From Linum tenue (lineage: Eukaryota > Streptophyta > Magnoliopsida > Malpighiales > Linaceae), in NCBI GenBank assembly GCA_946122785.1, contig CAMGYJ010000002.1:59793703-59857702 (forward strand): a stretch of DNA of 64,000 bases, in the 5' to 3' direction. Positions 56,029 through 64,000 of this stretch are shown here, piece after piece. The notes below the pieces were generated by a model. The model worked only from the letters and a program-made list of their open reading frames with translations. It was not told where the DNA came from and ran no database searches. A program made the translations under genes and the position numbers. Each line of letters opens with the position of its first letter. Position 1 is the stretch's first letter.

Positions 56029-56935
56029 CTAAGTTATAATAAACACCAAAATGTATCATGTTTAACAAAATATATGTAACTTTGTTGAATATCCTGATGT
56101 TGAGCCTGATGCAATGTGCCTATCTCTCTTTACTTTCTCATATGGGTAAAGTAAAGAAATGGCTGAATAAACGCGACCTTCTGCCACATTTCTGACATCG
56201 GATGGTCTGGTGCAAGTTTTCATTGAACAATTCTTCCGTCCATGGAAAATTGACGACTTAAGATGCTACATCTCTTGTTTCAGGTGGTGTAGTTCTGAAA
56301 CTTTATATGAGCCTTGACATTGATACCAATGGCTTCTTCGAGCAAGCCCTCACTATGGATTTTGGGCAAGAAAAACTCGTTGATATCTTCGGTAAAGTTC
56401 TAAACATAAACATCACAGTGTTGGATCAGTCAGCCGAAGGTGACGTGACACGACTGGCTGCTAAACAACCTCTAGAACATTTTGGAACCATGAAGCAAAA
56501 TCTCAAAATTAGACTAGGAGAACTACTTCTATGGCTGTTAGATCGGTTCAGCAAGAATAAGATCTCTTACCCTCTATCAGTTTAGAGATATGATGACCCG
56601 TTCGAACTCCTTTTTATTGACTTGTGTTGTGTATGTTTAAATTTTTTGACCAGTTCGAACTCATTCTTTCTATTGACTTGTGTTGTGTGAGATATGACGG
56701 GTTGAATTTTTGACCAGTTCGAACTCCTTTTTATTGAATTGTGTTGTGTATGTTCAAATTTTTTGACCAGTTTGAACTCCTTTTTATTGACTTGTGTTGT
56801 GTATGTTTAAATTTTTTGACCAGTTCGAACTCGTTCTTTTAATTGACTTGTGTTGTGTATGTTTAAAATATGAGTGGTTGGGAACTTGAAACCGCACCCT
56901 CTTATAACAAGGAATGAGCTGTGTACCAACTAGGG
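56029..56935 (+). repeat. Direct duplication, copy B
   Basis: Partner of 53027-53905. Contains the second copy of the unidentified exon (56307-56585) and a longer tandem array (56590-56880). Ends at CTGTGTACCAAC, directly followed by the hAT MITE start TAGGGATGGCAATGGG. Confidence 0.9.
56307..56585 (+). pseudogene. Unidentified gene fragment, copy B
   Basis: Differs from copy A by a single amino acid. The upstream intron-like sequence, including TTGTTTCAG, is also kept. As in copy A no start-proximal exons are present, so this is a fragment rather than a complete gene unless it is a short transcript of its own. Confidence 0.5.
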
Positions 56936-57110
56936 ATGGCAATGGGTCGGGTCGGGGGCGGATAGTGCATATCCGTTACCCTACCCAATGTAGTTCGGGT
57001 CTTACCCATACCCGTACCCACGCGAGAAACGGGTAGAAAATCAAAACAATGCCCATACCCGTTCGGGTTTCGGGTATCCACGGTTATCCATGAGTAATAA
57101 TTTCTCCTTA
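56936..57110. mobile_element. Truncated hAT MITE, TAGGGATGGCAA end
   Basis: Starts TAGGGATGGCAATGGGTC with CGGGT/ACCCGTACCC words as in 34692-35448. No matching right end was found before the phytocyanin 2 promoter, so its right limit is a guess. Confidence 0.65.
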
Positions 57111-57540
57111 TAATTCCAACCAATATGTTAACATTCACACGTATACTCACATTACGTAAGAGGAAAAGTACGACAATAATTCACTAGAATGACGAAAATT
57201 AATTAAAACAACATAATTTCATGAAAATATTATATTTATATGCTAAATATAAAATATTCTAGGGAAACATAATTTCACGGTTAAGAACTTTCCTACACTA
57301 GTCCGGCCAATACAATGAAAAAGTTGAATCCAACATGAATATAGAACCAATAAATAAAGCTCGCAAGTGACCGTAAAACAGAAACTTGTAGCATTGTAAG
57401 AACCCGCTCATAAATATATTATCTCTTAAAAAACGTTGAGTTTTTCCACAAAACAAAACAAAACAAAAACGCTACACTAGTGATCATCACCTCAGCTACC
57501 GCCGTACGACAATGGACTCCATAATTAATCAAAATCCACA
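57111..57540. other. AT-rich upstream region of phytocyanin 2
   Basis: No coding signal. Includes an (AAAAC)n run near 57450-57472. Confidence 0.5.
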
Positions 57541-57541
57541 C

Positions 57542-57637
57542 CTATAAATTGGCTATGAAGACAGATTGTGTCTACCATCCAACAAAACAAAAGCGCAGAA
57601 GCATTAATAGTTCAGCAAAGTAGAAAATATCATAGTA
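57542..57637 (+). promoter_or_regulatory. Core promoter and leader of phytocyanin gene 2
   Basis: CTATAAATTGGC about 95 bases before the ATG, matching the TATA context of phytocyanin gene 1. Confidence 0.6.
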
Positions 57638-58178
57638 ATGGCTTTCCATTCCCATTCCATGTCTCACAAGGTAATTTTCTGGGCTTTGGTCATTGCTGTT
57701 GCTGCTGTTGCGATCACTCCGTCGGCCGTTCTCGCCACGAAGATAACCGTTGGTGGAGACAAGGGCTGGACGAAAGGCTTCGATTACCAGGGTTGGGCAC
57801 AGGGCACCAAATTTCACGCAGGCGACAAGCTTTGTGAGTCATACCAACTACTAATCCATTTTTTGATTCGTTTACTTCTCTCGACCCTTTGAGATAGCTA
57901 TTGAAATGAATTTGATTTTTTTTTTATATATATATAAGCTCATATAGTCACATTAACTGTCACGAGTCTTAATTACAGTTTTCACGTATCCGAAGGGCGT
58001 ACACAATGTGTATAAGGTGAACCAAAAACAGTTCCAGAACTGCGACATCACATCGGCCACAAAGAAGTACACTTCTGGAGGAGACACCATTACATTAAAG
58101 CGCGGAACAAGTTGGTTTATCTGTGGTGTAGGGGATCACTGCAAGAATGGTCAAAAGCTTGTCGTCAATGTAAAGTAA
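57638..58178 (+). CDS. Phytocyanin 2 (basic blue protein-like)
   Basis: Exons 57638-57833 and 57979-58178, GT-AG, 131 residues. A signal peptide (about 1-33, ending AVLA) precedes TKITVGGDKGWTKGFDYQGW. Copper ligands: His in VHNV, Cys in ICGV, His in DHC. The residue in the axial position is Gln in HCKNGQKLVVNVK, where classic plantacyanins have Met and stellacyanins Gln. The disulfide partner Cys is in FQNC. The protein ends right after the domain, with no Pro-rich or GPI tail, so it should be soluble and apoplastic. The intron position is the same as in gene 1 (after GDKL), supporting tandem origin. ATG 57638 is chosen because a good signal peptide follows. Confidence 0.92.
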
Positions 58179-58589
58179 AGCTCAAGTATTATACTGGTGA
58201 TCAATTAAAGGACCCACAAATAATTTGGATGTCATTGCGGCCGGTGGGAAGATCGATCGTTTGCGTTAAAATTTGCTTGTGGTTTTGAAAGGAACAAAAA
58301 AAGAAGAAGAGTAGCACAAGAAAATGCCATTTTTAGGCAATAATAAGTAGGCTACAAAATTTGCGATGTGATACTACATACTGGGTATTAATTTGAACTT
58401 GTACTTTCTTTGAGAGTATGTCTTTCATGTAATGCAAGGCTCTTGTACCAGACTTTATTTTGATCGCCAAAGCCATATTATCATCATGTATCCTTCTGAA
58501 CATCTGACAGAATTAAAACAATATATATAAAAAAATTAGTAAATTATAATGATTTCGCACTAGGTTCATCAAAATCAAGCAAATGAAAT

Positions 58590-58768
58590 TATTGCAATAC
58601 AATAATCAGTTGAACCAAAGGCAGTTCGAGAATTGCGATTTCGCATTTGCAAAGAAGTACATTTCTGGAGAAGACACCATTACATTAAAGAGTGTAACAA
58701 GTTGGTTTATCTGTGGCGGAGGGGATCAAGTAGGGATGGTCAGAAGCTTGTGGTCAATGTGAAGTAAA
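58590..58768 (+). pseudogene. Phytocyanin pseudogene (exon 2 only)
   Basis: Matches exon 2 of phytocyanin 2: LNQRQFENCDFAFAKKYISG, then EDTITLKSVTSWFICGGGDQ, then a shift so that the last Cys/His loop is lost (GGGDQVG where the working gene has GVGDHCKNG). The first part of exon 2 and all of exon 1 are missing. Its 3' UTR continues beyond the Mutator-like MITE at 58817-59865 and still matches the UTR of gene 2. Confidence 0.88.
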
Positions 58769-58816
58769 ACTCAAATACTACTGATCACTGATCAGTTCCA
58801 CAAATAGTCTGAATGT

Positions 58817-59865
58817 GGGTAAAATATCTCGAGTGCCACTTAAGTTTGAGAATTGGGGTAGACATATCACTTAAGTTTGAATAGGGCGTCGGGTACTATT
58901 AAAATTGCCAAAATGTGCATCCGTCAACTTTTCCATCCAACCCAAACTTTTAATTATTTTTTGATATCCAAAACTTTTAAAAAACATCCAAACTATATTT
59001 CAGCAAGTTTTTATCTAATATAATAATTAGAAAACCTTCTAAACATATTATTACTAGAACTACTAATCAAATATTCTTCAATAAAATAGATAAAATAGTA
59101 AAATTAGTAAACGAATATCAAGAAGAAAAATAAATATGCTAGAATATAATAATAAATATTTAAAATAAATATTAGAATATCTATTTAAACCCACTAATTA
59201 AATTAGAAGCACCATTAGAAATAGTTAAAATAGTTTCACTAAAAGGAAATAGTTAAAATAGAACCTAATCGATTATTAATACATCAAAATAAAAAAAGGA
59301 TAAATGGAAGTTGTAACACAATCGGAAAGAATTAAACATATTTCACTAATTGAAAAAATTTAGAACGAAAATAGATGAAAAGTAACCAAGTAATAAACAA
59401 AATATAAAAGCTACAACATTTGGTAAAAAATATAGAAAAGAAAACATGACTATAAAAGCTACAACATTGTTTAGTTACAACATTTATGGAATAATTCAAT
59501 TATTAGAACACATAATGATAATTGAAAATAATTATAATGATAATTGATTCTAGAATTTCTATTCAAAAATTGATTTGGTATTAAGTATTGAAAAAAGGAT
59601 TCTAACTAAACAATAAAAATGATATTTTTCATAAGTCCAAATGATTTTTTACAAAAAGAAAAGTAGAAGGGTCAATTATGAAATTTAGAAAATTGAATAT
59701 TCCAAGAATATTCCGTCAACTTTAACGGAATGCACTTAACAGTACACTTAAGTGGTACCGGGTGCACATATAATAAAGTTTAGTGGTACCCGACGCCCTA
59801 TTCAAAGTTAAGTGGTATGCATACCCCAATTCTCAAACTTAAGTGGCACCCAAGGTATTTTACCC
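58817..59865. mobile_element. Mutator-like MITE with 10-bp TSD
   Basis: Starts GGGTAAAATATCTCGAGTGCC and ends with the inverse-type ...GGCACCCAAGGTATTTTACCC. The arms pair for about 90 bp (for example GTTTGAGAATTGGGGTA against its inverse). GTCTGAATGT flanks both sides (58807-58816, 59866-59875). AT-rich interior, noncoding, 1049 bp. Confidence 0.9.
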
Positions 59866-60061
59866 GTCTGAATGTCGTTGCTTGCTGGAAGAAGAAGAAG
59901 TAGTGGCACAAGAAATTGCCATTATTTGGCAAATAATGAATAAGCTACAATATTTATGATGCCGGGGTTTTGATTTTGAAACTTGCAATGTGTCATGTGT
60001 GTAACGAGCCATCGAGGAATGTCGTGTAGTTGTCTTTTTTTATACAAAGATTTTAATTTTA

Positions 60062-60844
60062 GGGTAATGTCTATTTTTTATTCAAATTTTTTTTAAATTC
60101 TTTTATATTATCCAAACTTATTAAAATGCTATTAATAGCCAAATATTTCGTAATGCATCAAAATGTTAGCCATTTTTAAGTTATCGTTAATAATTTTGTA
60201 AATTTTTTCTTAGTTAAAATACTAAAATTTGCAATGTTAACATTCATGTGTCTCTTGCAAGTCAGTTTCATGTTGCCAAGTTAATATTACTAACAAAATT
60301 GCTAACTGAAAATTGACATTTCGCTAATTCTTAGTATTTCCATAGGTTTGGATAATATAAAAAAAATCTAAATTTTTTTTTTCCCGTTGAATCAGTTTCC
60401 TTTATTCCAAGTAACCAAAACAACGAAGAGGGGAGTAAAAACTACCCCAAGTTCTCCAACTACCAGCCAAAACTCTAATTACAAATCAGACTACTATTCC
60501 CTATAAGCAACTAAATGTAACCCAATCTCACTAAAGTGTCTCGAGCTCCCCTATTCCCATATGTGAGAAACACCAGCTCCTGCTTGATTTGCTCAGCAAC
60601 TTGCCTTGGTGTCCGAACTGCAGCTCCAAAAACCACTCCACACCTCTCCTTCCAAACGAAAGCAATCACTAGGCACCACAGAAGAGCTTGCCACTCCCCA
60701 AGCGGAGCACACCCAGCCTGAGAATGCGAGTGAATCATCACATTCCAGTCTGGAAATTGTAAAAGACGACACCCCAATTCTGCATCCAATTCAGTAGCTA
60801 TATATTCATCTAAAAAAAATTTGAATAAAGAATAGACATTACCC
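60062..60844. mobile_element. Inverted-repeat MITE carrying a LINE insertion
   Basis: The left end GGGTAATGTCTATT with TATTCAAATTTTTTTT and the right end AAAAAAAATTTGAATA with AATAGACATTACCC are inverse. A second inner pair (TTATATTATCCAAAC against GTTTGGATAATATAA) lies at about 60103-60117 and 60346-60361. The LINE 60373-60807 interrupts the right arm. No clear target duplication for the MITE. Confidence 0.65.
60373..60807 (-). mobile_element. 5'-truncated LINE 3' end (minus strand)
   Basis: A T run at 60373-60382 is the inverse of the poly(A) tail. The minus-strand frame (to 60511) reads EWQALLWCLVIAFVWKERCG, then VVFGAAVRTPRQVAEQIKQE, the segment after the zinc-knuckle in plant LINE ORF2. 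RNase H is missing. Flanking ATCTAAA-type sequence on both sides may be the target duplication. Confidence 0.7.
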
Positions 60845-61035
60845 AAAATTCTTAATTTTATTACCAGAGGCACATTATTGCTATATATTCATTCTCATTA
60901 TTGTTATATATTCATCCCTTGGTATAAATAAATATATTAAGAGATTATAATGATTTCTCCCTTGGTTCATCCAAAACAAGTAAATGAAGAAATAATCATG
61001 TGAATATTCCGGTGAATAATCATGTGAATATTCCA

Positions 61036-61940
61036 CGTGCAGCTTTTGTAAAGACCACCCGGAAACGGTCCTGCATGTGTTGTGGGACTGTGAGTTTGCA
61101 AGGTTAACTTGGTTGCAGCTTGTTCCGTTTTCTGATCACCAAAGTTTCTTTGACAGTCATCTGCCGGAGTGGATCTCTTCCAACCTTGACAAGGAGAGTT
61201 TCAAACTCGAGTTCGGCCTAGTGTGCTGGTCTCTGTGGCGGACCAGAAACGATCGAGTCTTCGCAGACAAGATTGTTCCAGTTGAAGCTTTCTACCAGCG
61301 CGTCATGGCATGGGTACAGGTAGTGCGGAATGCCATTGACAAAGACAGGTTATTTCATAAACCTCGTCTGCCCATGAGAACGGAGGTGGAGATCTCGTGG
61401 AAGCCGCCACCTCCCGAGTGGGTCACCCTCAATTCAGACGGCTCCGTTCTTACTGATTCAGGCCACGCGGCGGCAGGTGGCCTAATAAGAGATCACACTG
61501 GACGTTGTTTAACAGCGTTCGCTTATAACTTGGGTGCGTGTTCTATCACCAGAGCAGAATTGAGGGGCGCAGGGGAAGGTCTTCAACTGGCTTGGAACTT
61601 GGGCTATCGTCGAGTTAATATTGAGTTGGACTCACTGTGTTCGGTTCACCTTCTTACTAGTACCGAGCATAGGGATCACCAACATGCCGCTATCATTGAC
61701 AGGTTCCAAGATTTAATGACTCGCGACTGGGAGGTCCGAGTCTATCACATCTATCGAGAGGCGAACAAATGTGCTGATTTCCTTGCTGGGCTCGGCCACT
61801 CGATGGCCTTGGGGTTTCATTGTCTTTCGAGTTCTCTCCCGATTTGTATCAACTACTTTTGTATGACTGTCAGGGTCTCTCTGAGACTCGTTTGGTTGTG
61901 AATGAAAGCTAGATGCGCTGCATCCATTTATTAAAAAAAA
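61036..61940 (+). mobile_element. LINE 3' end with long open RNase H frame
   Basis: Begins with the zinc-knuckle CSFCKDHPETVLHVLWDCEF and ends at an A run (61932-61940), the poly(A) tail. 5'-truncated LINE of the plant type that carries RNase H. Confidence 0.85.
61077..61901 (+). pseudogene. LINE ORF2 C-terminus: RNase H-like domain, open frame
   Basis: 274 codons without interruption; the true frame opens a little upstream in the zinc-knuckle. Spacer LEFGLVCWSLWRTRNDRVFA, then RNase H with all four acidic positions visible: Asp in LNSDGSV, Glu in ITRAELRGAGEGLQLAW, Asp in IELDSL, and Asp in EANKCADFLAG. In full elements the domain removes RNA from the RNA/DNA hybrid during reverse transcription. 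As a truncated copy it lacks endonuclease and RT and has no promoter that I can see, so I classify it as a remnant although the frame is intact. Recent insertion or domestication would both explain the open frame. Confidence 0.75.
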
Positions 61941-62079
61941 ACTTAACATTTTTATATATTTTTTAACTCGGTTATTGGATATTTGTTATACAGTTTTATT
62001 TGAATTTATCTACAATACAATATCTACTCTGACACATTCTGAAACAACAAATTCAACATGGCAACCTAGAGGTTTCAAT

Positions 62080-62215
62080 TGGGCGGGCTGCGGGTGATCT
62101 TATTACGGGTCAGTTGTAAATTGTAAGTATATCGGATTACGGCTCAACCGGGTTACGGATAGATAGGGTTATGGGTCGGACGCGTTGCGAGTGGATCGGG
62201 TTATGGGTTGTTAGG
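62080..62215. repeat. Degenerate GGGTTACGGGTCG-like repeats
   Basis: Short imperfect repeats of (C/G)GGGTTRYGGGT with a similar patch at 63225-63330. Probably parts of one older repeat split by other insertions. Confidence 0.45.
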
Positions 62216-62800
62216 CAGTGGCGGACTCAGGATTATTGAAGAGGGGTGTCACAGATAAAAAATTATAATAATTAAATAAAAATTTAATAGAAATTAAGGG
62301 AAAATTATTTATAAGTTCACAACGTCATGTTTATTACGAATTATGATGATTTTTCATATCCTGAGATTTTGTTAAAATACATTCATCATTTATGTTGCAA
62401 ATCAAACATTTTACGATATACACAACTACATAATCATTCATAAATTAGTCACTCAATCAAAGAGAATCGACCTACGTCTAAACTCAAATTAAGTTAAAAT
62501 AAATTAATTTGCTACCAATCGGAAATTTTAGAAAAAAAAAACAAAGTATGCCTAAAGTAATATCATTAGCATTTTTTCTCTAGTTTTATCAAATTAACCA
62601 AAATCAAACTACAATCTCACATAAATATACGCAATTTGCGTATTAACTACAAATCGACAAGTTAAATTGGGTTGTGGGTTACTTAAAACAAGCATGCTTA
62701 TTTGATTTTACTTATTATTGTTAATTCCTAATTATGATGAATAATTTTATAACATTAAAACTATTGTCGTATAATGAAAGTGTGTCGCTTATAGTTATTA
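62216..62800. mobile_element. hAT-type end, CAGTGGCGGACTCAGG
   Basis: The start resembles the hAT ends at 26413 and 53917. I could not find the matching opposite end, so the right limit is a guess and the element is probably truncated. AT-rich, noncoding. Confidence 0.45.
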
Positions 62801-64000
62801 GAACGGTGTCGGAAGTCCCAAATTAAAAATTTTGGTACCGGAAAAATGGAGGTCCTTTACAAAATTGTGTTACTTACTATTTTTTTTATGAATTACTTAC
62901 TCTTTATTTGTCACCTTACACTAATTTCAAACAATTTTTTGCAATTTTTAGAAATTTGATTTCTACCTCATATATGTACTTATAGAAGTTTTTTTAGGTA
63001 GAAATACTTATAAAAGTAAAAAAGAATTATCAAATTTCTAAATTAAGTTCGTATTCGTTTGATGATGGAGTTTTCACAATTGTTTCGTATGACTTAAAAG
63101 ACCAAGCTTAACCCTCTTATTGAAATCAAAATGCAACTCGAGCACCACTTAAATGGGCTAAATCATTATTTCAGCGTTGTAAAATAATGATCATGTATAG
63201 CAGAAGTTGTATAACAGGCAAGTCAGGTTGCAAGTTAATTGGGTTGCGGGTCAATCGCCTTACGGTCAAACAGGTTACAAGTCATAAACTTTAAGTCAAT
63301 TTAGATTGTGGGTCGGGTTGACTGGATGTCAGTTTAATAATCAGTTTAAGTTTGTTTAAGTTTTCGTGGTGAGTTTTTTACGTATTGATATACAACCCAT
63401 AGTTGAAATTCTTTATATTTGTTTTTTTGCTCGATCGAGATTTCTCATCACTCTTGTTTTATGGATTCTCAACTCTTACCTAATATGACATTCCAGCTGC
63501 GTAGGATATAAAAAATGAGACCACAAATGTATTGTTGCTAAATTGGTTAACCATTTTTGTAATCAAAAGAAGTCTCAATTGCACAAGTAATAAAAAAAAA
63601 TTCAAGCTTCTCTTAAACGGTGCTATTCGATCTCCTTAGACAAGGGTTATGAGTAAGCTATGAACATTTTTATGTATACATGATGTGCAAATAATTTACA
63701 ACCGACATAACTCACGTTCATGTGTATAACTCAATCTCGTACTAATTCAATGTATGTATTAATTCTTCACCATTTTACAATTTTTAAAGTCATATTAACT
63801 CTTACAGTATTATAAACACTCAATCATCAACGACACTTCAACCCTTTCATTTAACGTTTATTTTTTAACTTAGTGTTGGGGTCATAGAAAAATACCACAA
63901 TCTCTAAAACACTGAAAAATAAAAACAAAAGGATATATCTAACATAAAAACTCTCTAAGTTCCAAAGTAATCAAACCCCTATAATGAAATATAATTTAAA
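62801..64000. other. AT-rich DNA without recognised features
   Basis: No gene, RNA or bounded repeat that I can support apart from the GGGTTGCGGGTCAA-like patch near 63225-63330. Confidence 0.5.

Noticed and set aside
53304..56585. Duplicated fragment as an active tandem gene pair
   Set aside because: No start-proximal exons or promoter for either copy. The frames open only after an intron acceptor.
1..64000. tRNA, rRNA or snRNA genes
   Set aside because: I read for tRNA arm motifs and rRNA-like conserved stretches and saw none that I could defend. A covariance-model search would be decisive.

Overview
The window is plant nuclear DNA from an angiosperm, probably a eudicot. This rests on GT-AG introns, a plant cytosolic methionine synthase, secreted phytocyanins, a dsRNA-binding protein of the plant silencing type, and a dense cover of plant transposons (Athila-like Ty3/gypsy, L1-type LINEs, hAT, Mutator-like and PIF/Harbinger-like elements). 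I cannot name the species. Only four loci look like intact host genes, all on the + strand in the right half: methionine synthase (39617-43094, 11 coding exons), a protein with three dsRNA-binding domains (46534-49596, 7 exons), and two phytocyanins (51299-52656 and 57638-58178, two exons each). A third, broken phytocyanin copy follows at about 58590-58768.

Left part, 1-10345: 1-1640 shows nothing I recognise. A decayed LINE (1691-3540) abuts a 6.8-kb element with 62-bp terminal inverted repeats (3542-10345). That element carries gene-like fragments and a LINE 3' end but no visible transposase.

10346-33400 is a graveyard of Athila/Tat-type Ty3/gypsy elements: a minus-strand integrase remnant (10895-11640), two minus-strand LTRs (15000-15765 and 16380-17216), a minus-strand gag-like piece (19684-20250), a plus-strand gag-like frame (21489-22634) whose interruptions are all TAG or TGA, its 3' end and LTR (24429-28270), and a minus-strand element (28271-31096). 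Inside the plus-strand 3' LTR sits a stack of insertions: a solo LTR (24483-27123) that itself holds a twin-primed LINE, a 1.08-kb foldback element and a non-autonomous hAT element, each with its own target-site duplication.

33400-38330 holds several non-autonomous DNA transposons whose ends and target duplications can be read directly. From 38.6 kb the host genes begin, separated by more such elements. The phytocyanin cluster is split by a near-identical direct duplication of an unidentified coding fragment (about 53027-53905 and 56029-56935), with a broken hAT transposase and an LTR scrap between the copies. The last 4 kb holds LINE-derived RNase H sequences, one in a long open frame, and AT-rich DNA.

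The host genes do not form a pathway: methionine synthase serves C1 and methionine metabolism, the dsRBD protein probably serves small-RNA or dsRNA biology, and the phytocyanins are secreted type-1 copper proteins. The most unusual signals are in the transposon layer: a repeated module of a short hairpin followed by a TTAAGTGTGGGGG-like box in the Athila-like elements, a hairpin at the LTR start, self-complementary CG-bearing words upstream of LTR TATA boxes, and three LINE insertions reduced to almost nothing but tail and target duplication.
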